64,000 nt of DNA from Cordilura impudica (lineage: Eukaryota > Arthropoda > Insecta > Diptera > Scathophagidae), in assembly GCA_963682025.1 (NCBI GenBank), contig OY821519.1, positions 13,397,168-13,461,167 on the forward strand, in the 5' to 3' direction. The position numbers and the translations under genes were made by a program. Of the stretch, positions 11,096 through 19,510 are shown piece by piece. The notes beneath the pieces were generated by a model. It was not told where the DNA came from, did no database searches, and saw nothing but the letters and a program-made list of their open reading frames with translations. Every line of letters begins with the position of its first letter. The first letter of the stretch is position 1.

Positions 11096-11445
11096 AAAAA
11101 ATGGAATATGGAAAATGAAAAACGGAAAATTAAAATTGAAAACTGGAAAATGAAAAATGGAAAATGAAAATGGAAAATGGAAAACGGAAAACGAAAAATT
11201 AAAAATGGAAAATGAAAAATGAAAAATGAAAAATTAAAATTGAAAATTGAAAAATGAAAAACGGAAATCGAAAAATTACAAATGAAATATGGAAAATGAA
11301 AAATGGAAAATTAAAAATGGAAAATGAAAAATTAAAATTGAAAATGGAAAATGAAAAATGGAAAATGAAAAATGGAAAATGAAAAATGGAAAATGAAAAA
11401 TGGAAAATGGAACATGAAAAATGAAAACTGAAAAATGAAAGGAAA
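10139..11445. repeat. (GAAAAAT)n heptamer array, about 1.3 kb
   Basis: The purest part is 10300-10550. The rest shows GGAAAAT, TTAAAAA and similar variants. It starts within about ten bases of the 3' hairpin of the D1 copy at 9335-10128. Minus-strand frames rich in F, H and S are translations of this array. Confidence 0.95.
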
Positions 11446-11529
11446 TGAACAAATTCCCCATACTGCTCTCAATATCTGTCCTACAAAAAATTTATTTATT
11501 ATCTGTATTCTTTTCAATAGCATCATTTC

Positions 11530-12215
11530 GGTGCGCGAAATCGGGAGGCGGACGCGACTCGACGCGCTCGCGGAACACAGCTTAGCTAAAATATCTAAAT
11601 GATCTGAAAAAAATATATCTATAATATTAATAGGCTAGGCGATTTCTTGTGACCGATGTTTTGTTCTACCGTTTTATCCCGATTTTGACCAAACGCATAT
11701 TATTTGAAAGGTATTTCTTTTTAGCCGTTTTGCAGATTTACAAATTTTTAATTTTTTTCCTTTATTTTGAGTAAATTGCTTTTAAAGTTGCTACTAACAC
11801 ATACATAAAATTATACAATGCTATGTGTGTGTATATTAAATCTAATGTGTTTGTAATAAAAATGAGTTTGTTTTTTTTTGTGTTGATTTGTGAATTGGCT
11901 ATAATTGATGAGCATTCCTTTAGGGTCTGTATTTTTTGAAAAAATAAAATTTCCTAGAATTTGCGCTCGAATTTCGAGGGCTGGAATATGCTAGTATATA
12001 TAAAATAAGTTGACGACAACTGCGCGGCAGCACTGGTGTGGCTGTCAAACTCGCGGACGCGACGCGCACGCGAACACAGCTCAGCTAAAATATCGGAATG
12101 ATCCGAAATATATATTTTGGCGATTGAAATAAGTTGACGCTAACTGCGCGACAGCACGGGTGTAGCTGCCAAACTCGCGGACGGGACTCGCTCTCGGAAC
12201 ACGGTTCAGTGAAAA
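11530..12215. repeat. GC-rich 124-bp tandem repeat (about 2.5 copies)
   Basis: CAAACTCGCGG occurs at 12046 and 12170, and AAGTTGACG at 12007 and 12131. Both give an exact 124-bp period. GAACACAGC occurs at 11573 and 12072. Subtracting the 377-bp Helitron from that spacing gives about 122 bp. The unit is much richer in CG dinucleotides (CGCGGACGCGACGCGC) than its surroundings. No coding potential was recognised. Confidence 0.8.
11618..11994 (+). mobile_element. Non-autonomous Helitron H2, 377 bp
   Basis: It starts TCTATAATATTAATAGGCTA. It ends with the CGCTCGAATTTCGAG hairpin and a CTAG at 11991-11994. It lies between A (11617) and T (11995) without target duplication. It is inserted in one copy of the 124-bp tandem repeat. 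The neighbouring empty copy confirms the boundaries. Confidence 0.88.
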
Positions 12216-12740
12216 GTCTTATGATAAATTTTATCTACGTATGTGCAATAATTACCTTTTGATCCAAATAGGCCACACATACGCCATAAGCAGTTACTTA
12301 AAGCAACATTGCGGCACAATTTTAAACGTCTAATTAATTTTCCATTTTTGAAACTTCTATGAATTAGACGTTTTTGCTCAATGATGATCATTTATTCAAT
12401 GAAGTAATTAAATTTTTAAAACTTCTGATTCCTTTAGTTTGCAAACGATTCTGTTATATTTGATGTTTACAAAATAAATAAACTTAAAAAAAAAAAAAAC
12501 TTTAAGTATTTGAAGCATTTTTGCTGTAGCATCTTTTAAAACAACTTCTAAATTAAAAATGAAAACATTTTAAATTGAAATTGAAAATGAATTTACTCCC
12601 CAAAAGACGTAAACATTGCGGAATGTTTTTCATCATGAACTAATTCCCCAATCCCATACAAATTTTTGGGGAGAAAGTTAATTTTTTTGAGGAATTTGTT
12701 CATTGGGCACTAAGTTCTCAGAGCCTGGTAAGCATAGTGA
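12216..12740. other. AT-rich DNA, unassigned minus-strand frame
   Basis: A 61-codon minus-strand frame (12206-12391) contains GKLIRRLKLCRNVALSN. I do not recognise a domain, and the frame overlaps the end of the GC-rich tandem repeat. No start context or neighbouring coding sequence supports it. Confidence 0.3.
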
Positions 12741-12749
12741 ACCATTTTT

Positions 12750-12798
12750 CAAGTCAATGCCCTTTGCATTCCGGGCAAGACCGGGTAAAAACAGCTAG
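12750..12798 (+). mobile_element. Possible Helitron 3' end
   Basis: TTTGCATTCCGGGCAAG can form a small hairpin. It is followed by CCGGGTAAAAACAG and CTAG at 12795-12798, then T. This looks like a Helitron terminus of a family different from H1/H2. No matching 5' end was found. Confidence 0.35.
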
Positions 12799-13029
12799 TT
12801 AAAAATATAATTGGAGGTAAAGTTATTCCCTTTAAATGCATTTCATTTTATTGGTCTCTCCATTCCATAACTTATCGTGATTAAGACAATCAAAATACGG
12901 TAATCCAGATTGGCAATTACAAATATGTATATTCGTATTATATTAGATATAGAAAGTTAGAAAATTAGACAGCATAATTGCAAATATCAGTTTATCATTA
13001 CGTTTTTCATGCACCGAAAAATTATTTGC

Positions 13030-13210
13030 GAGCTTAGAAAGCATATATATTCTTGATCCTTATAACAACTCGAGTCGACATAACGATGCTCGTCTGACTG
13101 TTTGTCTGTTATAATGAAGCTCACTCACAAAAATTCAAACAAAAATTACCTTTCTATTAGGATAATATTTTTGCCAATATTCCGAACAGGTCTATGCTAA
13201 ATTTGTTGCC
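13030..13210 (-). mobile_element. D2 repeat fragment, diverged
   Basis: CATATATATTCTTGATCCTT, ATAACAACTCGAGTCGACAT and CGTCTGACTGTTTGTCTG match the D2 3' block in minus orientation. The terminal hairpin is lost. Confidence 0.6.
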
Positions 13211-13464
13211 TCCAGGGCCAATAGTTGAGGAATGATATACGAAAATTTCGTATAAAAAAATTAATAATAGTAAAAAATGTTTAAATGTTTGTATCAGCGA
13301 CGAATACACATTTTAGTTTACTTGTTTTTTATAACATTATAACTAAACAAAATTAAGTAATTAAATAGAACTTTTTAAAATTAATTTTTTTTTTCAGAAG
13401 ATGTAATATCAAAATTATAAATTTAAATACACAAAAAAGAAATCTTAAAATAGAAATATAATGA

Positions 13465-13800
13465 ATGCTCTATCAGTAATTATTACAATGTAAAGCTGTT
13501 TCTTAACTACATTGCTTACAATCAAAAAGTGGAAGTTAGAAGATAGATTCAGGTTCAAACCTCACTGAAAATTCGCTGTTCAAACTTCATATAGAAATAT
13601 TCTAAAAAAAATATTAAAACAGTACAAGTTTTACAGATTATAATTACTATTGAAGGTTTAATGCCAGAAACCAGTCTCATTAAAATATTCACAGAGTAGG
13701 TTTACCTAATGCTTCTCCACCACACACCATTGAAATCAATTATAATATTTGCATATTAAGATAAGTAGAGTAGTGATTGCAAGGTGTCAAAGTAAATAAA
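13465..13800 (+). mobile_element. Diverged monomer of the tRNA-headed, ribozyme-bearing repeat
   Basis: It is collinear with the right arm of the palindrome at 15685-16377. Shared blocks are GTAAAGCTGT, AATCAAAAAGTGGAAGT, a B-box-like GGTTCAAACC (13552-13561), CTTCATATAGAAA, ATGCCAGAAACC, and the tail with CCACCACACACCATT and TTTGCATATT. The ribozyme core is mutated (CTATTGA instead of CTGATGA, stem III unpaired), so it is probably inactive. It shows that the unit exists as a single-orientation monomer of about 300-330 bp. Confidence 0.6.
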
Positions 13801-14689
13801 AAACTTTAATCAGTTTTGACATTTTCATAAATTTGTAAAAATATTCAAAATAATTTTTTTCATACATAACAAAAGTGTTACTATTTTAATGGTTTGTATT
13901 CTCCTAAGACTGTTAACTTATCTTAATTTTAAATGAGGTTAACTAAGGCTAAGTTATGTATTGAATTATAGTAAAAAGAAATATTTTGTAATGTGACAGA
14001 CATGACACTGCTTTTAGTTTTAAAATTACTTAACTACACTTTTCTTTTATTACTGGAAAAATAGGGGCTATAAAAATGCTAATAACAAATTATTGTCACA
14101 TTTTCATGCCATTTGAACCATTTACTTTGAAATGGTATCAATAAAAAATATTTAAATAAAAATTTTTGTAATTAGACCTAAGGTCTAATGTAATTACCCT
14201 TCTACAAAAGTAAAATCGATGTAACAGACCTGTATGTCTTTGTATAATTCGTAGAATTTCCCTAATTATAAATGCACTTACAATTGCCATACTGCGTTTT
14301 TTGTGTTGTAAACAAAAAAAAAGTGAGGTACAAACCTACCTTAGCTGACATTAACGTTATAGGGTATCGCAAAGTCACTTTAAACCATTTATAAAATTCC
14401 TACTTATTTAAGTTGAATTATTACCAGCGTCATAATCATTCATACTTAATTAAGTCATAAAGATTAATGTCATTTCAAATCAACCGCCTTATTCTTAAGA
14501 ATTCTTGTCAATTTAAGCACGTTTATGATTAGTTATATTAATTGTAAGAAATAAGCTTTGGCTTAGAATTATAGATTGCAAAATGATGATAAAAACTTTA
14601 AACTACAATATTGGCTAAGACAAATTACCAATGTAATTGAAACATACATTACTTTTATATCATTTAACATAACCTATGGAAATTAAACA
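13801..14689. other. AT-rich unique DNA, no gene seen
   Basis: There are short frames only. A small palindrome, TTAGACCTAAGGTCTAA, lies at 14174-14190. No repeat shared with the rest of the window was recognised. Confidence 0.5.
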
Positions 14690-15090
14690 AAGGATGTGAG
14701 AACGTTAAATTTGGCTATGCCGATTCTTTTATACCCTCCACCTGGATTTTACGTTTACATTAATTTTTGAACTTATTTCACCACCTATTTATAACAAATG
14801 TAAACAAAATATCTGAAAAGGTTCTAATTTAATAATTTTGCATTTTTTAGAGGTGTTTCCATATTTTTGGACATATCTTGGCACAATGATGCCCGATTTA
14901 CCCCTTTTTAAACAGTGATCTGCTAGAAATAATGGCAAACAATACTGTCCTTATTTTAACTAGGTAAATGGTTTAATTTTTGAATGATCACTCTTTCAAC
15001 AGACTGACAGATGGACGTCACTACATCGACTTGAGTTGTTACAAGAATCAAAAATATAAATATTTTTTTGGTTTTACATATGTCTGTAGA
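14690..15090 (+). mobile_element. D2 dispersed repeat, near-complete short copy
   Basis: The left end has TTAAATTTGGCTATGCCGA and TATACCCTCCACC, matching the D2 5' block at 27.6 kb. The right part has the GACTGACAGATGGAC simple repeat and ATCGACTTGAGTTGTTACAA. It links the 5' block and the 3' block as one family. Confidence 0.65.
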
Positions 15091-15684
15091 TTTTATAGAT
15101 TTCAGAATGAATCCATTATTAGATTTTTAAAATATTATTTGCTATGAGTTCAACGAGATAATATACTCGTAAATATAAGCACAAGCACGAATATCTGTGT
15201 TTAGGCTTTAAAACAAAATTACCAATCTCAACAAAATAAAATTTGTTTAAATACGTACTTCCCCTTTTAAATATTATTTGTTCTAGACAGAGATATTATG
15301 AATTTAAAACTCAAGAAGGCCATGCTGCTATTATATATACAGCTCTAACCTCAAAAGACAAATAGTGCTGTGTACGGCATTTTAAGCGGACAGAACCAAA
15401 ACCAAATTTCAAAATAAAATGCACTTAAAAAAACTAAATAAAGCATAGTAAAAAATCCGTATTAAAAAAAAATTTAATTAAAAAAAATTCTAAAATATGC
15501 CCTAAAATTTCGCTCTCATGCCGAAACATGCTTCCAAATTTTTTCAAATTTTGAATTATACTTCTAATTTCCGCTACTCCTAGTTCCGTTAGAGTTGTTA
15601 CATGCGAAGTATAATTTATACATTCCGCACAGTGCATTTTTGATGTATGTATTTTAGATGTTGCCAGAGAACAATTTTTTTTTA
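15091..15684. other. AT-rich unique DNA, no gene seen
   Basis: A 67-codon minus-strand frame (15434-15637) has no recognisable domain or supporting context. Confidence 0.45.
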
Positions 15685-15746
15685 GTTTAAATGGTGCGTG
15701 GTAAAGAAGAAGAAAGCATATATTTCAAAAATTCATAACTGCACTG

Positions 15747-15803
15747 TATTCTTAATCGGACCGGTTTCTGGCATTTCAGCCTTCATCAGCGATTTATTGA
15801 ACA
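15747..15803 (-). ncRNA. Hammerhead ribozyme, left arm
   Basis: This is an exact mirror copy of the ribozyme at 16259-16315, read on the minus strand. All core residues described there are present. Confidence 0.72.
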
Positions 15804-15877
15804 TTGTGATAATTGTTATGTTTTAATTGAATAGATTGTTTCTATATGAAAATTTTTTCTACTTAGGGCGGCCGTGA

Positions 15878-15951
15878 GGTTTCGAACCATGAACCTTCTC
15901 ACATACACTCGTACTTGCACTTTTTGGTCAGCGCTTTAACACACTCACCTA
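15878..15951 (-). promoter_or_regulatory. tRNA-like pol III A/B boxes, left arm
   Basis: This is the minus-strand mirror of the right-arm boxes: A-box-like at 15940-15951 and GGTTCGAAACC at 15878-15888. Confidence 0.5.
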
Positions 15952-16110
15952 AAGTCAGGCCTACGAGCAGTGTGGTTAGTTTTCACTTTTCAAAAATTCA
16001 AAAATAACGATTGTTTGTTTGGACAGAGTTGTATCTTCTGAAATTAATACAAAGTAAAGCTGTATGGTACGAAAAGTGAAAACTAACCACACTGCTCGTA
16101 GGCCTGACTT

Positions 16111-16184
16111 TAGGTGAGTGTGTTAAAGCGCTGACCAAAAAGTGCAAGTACGAGTGTATGTGAGAAGGTTCATGGTTCGAAACC
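16111..16184 (+). promoter_or_regulatory. tRNA-like pol III A/B boxes, right arm
   Basis: TAGGTGAGTGTG (16111-16122) resembles the A box and D-arm of serine/leucine tRNAs, and GTTAAAGCG follows as in GGTTAAGGCG. GGTTCGAAACC (16174-16184) is a near-consensus B box/T-loop. Spacing between the boxes is about 50 bases, within the range of a tRNA with a long variable arm. The acceptor stem does not close convincingly, so this is a tRNA-derived head and not a functional tRNA gene. Internal pol III transcription rightward is inferred. Confidence 0.55.
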
Positions 16185-16258
16185 TCACGGCCGCCCTAAG
16201 TAGAAAAAATTTTCATATAGAAACAATCTATTCAATTAAAACATAACAATTATCACAA

Positions 16259-16315
16259 TGTTCAATAAATCGCTGATGAAGGCTGAAATGCCAGAAACCG
16301 GTCCGATTAAGAATA
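16259..16315 (+). ncRNA. Type I hammerhead ribozyme with minimal stem III, right arm
   Basis: Core box CTGATGA is at 16273-16279 and GAA at 16294-16296. A15.1-U16.1 is formed by ACC (16297-16299) pairing with GGT (16300-16302) with no loop. C17 is at 16303, so cleavage is expected after GGTC. Stem I is AATCG (16268-16272) with CGATT (16304-16308), extended beyond an internal loop by TGTTC/GAATA. Stem II is GGC/GCC with loop TGAAAT and an A-A mismatch at its base. The three-pair, loop-less stem III is known from hammerheads of Penelope-like elements and retrozymes, which often work as dimers. Activity is not shown. Confidence 0.75.
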
Positions 16316-16377
16316 CAGTGCAGTTATGAATTTTTGAAATATATGCTTTCTTCTTCTTTACCACGCACCATTTAAAC

Positions 16378-16600
16378 AAAATTAAAAAAATTGCATATTT
16401 ATTACAGTAGTAATTGCAATATGTCTGAAAAATGACGATAAATCTAACAAACAAAAAATTTTTTTTTAGTTTTTTTTTTGCTTTACCATTATTTTTCATA
16501 CACTTTGTTATTAATACTATAATTAATATGCACATTTTAAAATTATTTTTTAATAGTGCGTGATAGAGAAGAAGAAAACATATATTTCTAAGATGGAACT
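16378..16600. repeat. Tail and fragments of the same SINE-like family
   Basis: The segment 16378-16430 continues the element tail (TTGCATATTTATTACAGTAG, shared with 13.75 kb). At 16553-16597, TAGTGCGTGATAGAGAAGAA and AACATATATTTCT repeat the tail in minus orientation. Confidence 0.55.
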
Positions 16601-17185
16601 CAAATAAAATTAGATTGATTTGAATTGATTTGGTATAATTACAAACATAAATAATTAAATTATATTGGCCCTGCAACTCCTTGTTGAGCTGATTAATTTT
16701 TTCGTTTAAAGGTCAAACAATCTCAATTCATTATTTAACTTTGAAACTGGAGTTCTCTCTTCAGCCACCACATTTTCAATTTTCACCCATGGGAAAATAG
16801 ACCACCTAATTGTAATTTAATTCGTTAAGGTATGCTTTGAAGTTGCGATGCTGAAGCGCATGTGCTCGAATATAGTTAAAAGAATAAACTGATTAATACA
16901 ATATCGAAAGTTTCAAGTTTGCTTCTTTTTCAACAAAATTTCTTTAAAAAATTTCTTCTATGGCAAAAAAAACAAAAAATTTTGTGTTGCTCATTTTTAA
17001 TCAGAAGTAACCTTGTTCAAGAAAATTGTGAAAACACCAACATATAAATATAACGTTGGAGTTAATAATTTAAGGTGATTGAGCAATATGAGGACATTTA
17101 TGTTGAATTTAAATTTAGCTTTTTCTTAAAAATTAATAAAAGTAAATAATTCCTAAAATATTAATATTTGGTTAATCCCTAAAAG
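16601..17185. other. AT-rich unique DNA, no gene seen
   Basis: There is no domain or repeat recognised beyond short homopolymers. Confidence 0.45.
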
Positions 17186-17189
17186 TGTC

Positions 17190-17884
17190 TTCAATTGTTA
17201 TTCTGCTTTAATTAAAATGTTATCTTAACGCATCTTAACATTTTAGTTTTAACGCTTTTACTTTTAGGGTTTATCAATAAATAAATATTTTTCTCAAGTA
17301 CAATTTTTAGAATTTATGAAATTTTATTTTTTTAAATTCATTCTTCTTAAATTGAACTCTTAGCATAACAGAACTTAACAGAAAGTGACAAAACCCATGG
17401 AATTATTATATTTCCTATTACCTTCTGTAAAAACCTGTTAAATTAACATTTTAGTTTTGGCACTATAAAATGTAATTTATTTATCGGGTTAATAAAAATT
17501 ATATTTCTCATTTTTAAGTAAAAATCTTTTATTTGTGCCATCTGTAAAATATACACTTTTTGTAACATTTCAAAAACGCAGTTTTAAACTGAAGTATGAT
17601 TGTTCTATAAATGAAATTAATTTTAGTTTAAATTAATTTTTTCTTTGATTGTTCTATAACTTTTGTCCCTTTTCTGTTAAGGACTGTTAAGTTAACATTT
17701 GATGTTAAGCAGTCTAAAAACACATACTTTTGAGGCTCAATAAAACATTTAAAAATATATTTTCTTACGAAATTTAATTTGTTTGTTAAGCCCCTTAAAA
17801 TATGCTTAATTTGTATGTTGCTTAACATCAAATGTTGACTTAACAGACCTTAACAGAAAGTGGATAAAGTTATAGAATAATCAT
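17190..17884. repeat. Cluster of TTAACA-rich inverted repeats
   Basis: The clearest pair is 17645-17714 against 17817-17883, with arms of about 66 bp (GATTGTTCTATAACTTTTG..., CTGTTAAG, ACATTTGATGTTAAGCA). TAACAGAAAGTG also occurs near 17380, and TTAACATTTTAGTTTT occurs near 17237 and 17443. It resembles a stacked set of small foldback/MITE copies. Target duplications could not be fixed. Confidence 0.5.
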
Positions 17885-17887
17885 ATA

Positions 17888-18239
17888 CTAGCAGATTCCA
17901 GCCCTCGAAATACGAGTGCATATTCTAGGAAAATATATTTTTTCAGTTAATAAAGACCCTAAAGTTATGCTAATCAATTATAGCCAATTCACAAATCAAC
18001 ACAAAAAACAAGCTCATTTTATTACACACATTAACAAATTTAATAAACACACACACAGCATTGTATAATTTTCTGTATGTGTTAGTAGCAACTTTAAATG
18101 CAATTTACTCAAAAAATAAAAAAATCTGTAAGTCTGCAAAACGGCTAAAAAAAAATACCTTTCAAATAATATATGTTTGGTCAAAATAGGGATAAAACGT
18201 AGAACAAAACATCGGTCACAAGAAATCGCCTATTATAGA
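17888..18239 (-). mobile_element. Non-autonomous Helitron H3, 352 bp
   Basis: In minus orientation, the 5' end is TCTATAATAGGCGATTTC (18239 inward). The 3' end is the CTCG-centred hairpin and CTAG at 17888-17891. It is flanked by A (17887) and T (18240) with no target duplication. Confidence 0.85.
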
Positions 18240-18597
18240 TATCTTTTACCACTTTCTGATAAGCCCTGCTAATAATTTCTATTTACTCTTTAAAATGTAA
18301 CATACTTCCAGGCTTTTAAAAAATAAATATATTTACTTTGCTAAGCTCTAAAGTATGTTGAAGTTTCTGCAGTGCTTCAATTAATATGCTTAAAAGAAAC
18401 ACACACTTTTCAAAAACACAATATGAAACTGAAGTACTCGCTTTAAAAGTCCATGTTACATCATAATTTCGTTTAGCTAATGCAGCTAAAGGAATGATAA
18501 AACAAATTATTTGTCAAATCAGACATGAGCTAAGTGTTACCATTCACGAAATAAGCACTAGTTGAAAAAAAAACGTTAGATGGCGGACCCTTTATAA
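18240..18597. other. AT-rich DNA, no gene seen
   Basis: There is no recognisable gene or repeat except a TTTTCAAAAACACA...AACTGAAGTA phrase, which also occurs near 17570-17595. Confidence 0.45.
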
Positions 18598-18660
18598 CTA
18601 GCAGTAACCCGATGCGCTTCGCTACACCCATCGTAACGAACTAACAAAACTGGGAATATA
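18598..18660 (-). mobile_element. Helitron 3' end, second family
   Basis: On the minus strand, CGATG...GCGAAGC...CATCG forms a hairpin followed by GGTTACTG and CTAG (18598-18601), bounded by A. It is the style of terminus found in autonomous-type insect Helitrons. The 5' end could not be located, because the sequence passes into a GGCGATTTTTG minisatellite. Confidence 0.5.
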
Positions 18661-18689
18661 TTTTGTAGAAAACCATTTTATTTTTTGGC

Positions 18690-18965
18690 GCTTTTTGATT
18701 TTGTCGATTTCTGTTTTTGCGATTTTTTATTTTGGCGATTTTTGATTTCGGCGATTTTTGACTTTGGTGATTATTATTTTTCGTGATTTTCGGTTTTGCA
18801 ATTTTTGATTTTGGCGATTTTTGTTATTCGCGATTCTCAGTTTTGGCGATTTTTGATTCCAGCGATTTTTTGTTGCTATTTCTGACTTGGCAATTTTTGG
18901 TATTCGCGATTTTCGGTTTTGGCGATTTTGGAGTTTTATCGATTTTTGACTTTAGGATTTTTTGT
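18690..18965 (+). repeat. GGCGATTTTTGA minisatellite
   Basis: Degenerate units of TTTTGGCGATTTTTGA with interspersed TTCGCGATTTTCGG. Similar blocks at 23.50-23.76 and 24.31-24.58 kb each adjoin an AGGAAATATCGCCC motif. The long plus-strand frames here are repeat translations. Confidence 0.8.
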
Positions 18966-18967
18966 TT

Positions 18968-19140
18968 TCTGTGGGGCTCCAGGAAAATATCGCCCAATGA
19001 AAAATTGCCCAAAAATAAAAATAAAAAATGGCCCAAAAAACTCTCTCATACAAAGTTCCCTCAGATGAAAAAATGAAAGAGGACTCAAATTTTGGACGAT
19101 TTTTTTCGCTTTTTTTGGGTCATTTTTCATTTTTAAAAGT
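18968..19140. repeat. MULE-type terminal repeat fragment
   Basis: GGCTCCAGGAAAATATCGCC, then CCAATGAAAAATTGCCC and CCCAAAAATAAAA, match the repetitive ends of the MULE-like composites at 20.8 and 40.4 kb. Confidence 0.6.
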
Positions 19141-19156
19141 GTGCCATTTTTCATTA

Positions 19157-19351
19157 AGGGCACTATACACTTGTCAAATTCACATCAAGCGTTATGGTGG
19201 TAGTAGTGAAAATTTGATTGTATGTGTGTCACCGACAAAATCGAAATTTTTTGATTTTCCATCAAGTATCGTCGGTGTGACACATACAAATAAATTTTCA
19301 CTAATACCACCACAATGCTTGATGGTGGATTTGACAAGTGTATAGTGCCCT
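19157..19351. mobile_element. Stem-loop MITE with TTA target duplication, 195 bp
   Basis: The ends AGGGCACTATACACTTGTC and its complement form arms of about 80 bp with a short centre. TTA is present on both sides (19154-19156 and 19352-19354). A 3-bp TWA duplication is typical of PIF/Harbinger elements. Confidence 0.7.
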
Positions 19352-19510
19352 TTACGAAAAATTACATACAAATTAAAAATGAAAATAACCCACAATTTTT
19401 GGGCCATTTTACGCTTTTTTGTATTTTAGTAAATTGCAGTCGAAATTCATATAAATTACTTTAAGAGTTAAATATTGAGTGTAAATATTTTTTTAATGTA
19501 TTTATATAAA

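Larger units (their letters stand above)
15685..16377. mobile_element. Palindromic pair of tRNA-headed SINE-like units
   Basis: The left arm 15685-15991 and right arm 16071-16377 are 307 bp each, inverted, without indels, and identical by direct reading. They are separated by a 79-base spacer. Each arm, read outward from the spacer, has a tRNA-like head with A- and B-box-like motifs, then an AT-rich body, then a hammerhead ribozyme, then a pyrimidine-rich tail ending GCACCATTTAAAC. The arrangement is two units head to head. The monomer at 13.5 kb and the fragment at 16.55 kb show that this is a family. The arms could reflect palindrome gene conversion, a recent inverted duplication or an assembly hairpin artefact. 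Confidence 0.85.

Noticed and set aside
11276..11526. F/H/S-rich minus-strand frames
   Set aside because: These are translations of the heptamer array. The same applies at 53921-54208 and 54315-54566.
16100..16190. Functional tRNA gene in the palindrome arms
   Set aside because: A- and B-box-like motifs are present, but the acceptor stem and most of the T stem do not pair. It is treated as a tRNA-derived SINE-like head.
16236..16676. 146-codon minus-strand frame over the palindrome right arm
   Set aside because: It reads antisense through the ribozyme and SINE tail. It is K/I/F-rich from AT content, with no domain.
18783..19076. 97-codon frame and others in GGCGATTTTT-rich DNA (also 24181-24504, 41536-41797)
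   Set aside because: These are translations of minisatellite and MULE terminal repeats rich in F, I, D and G. They are not proteins.
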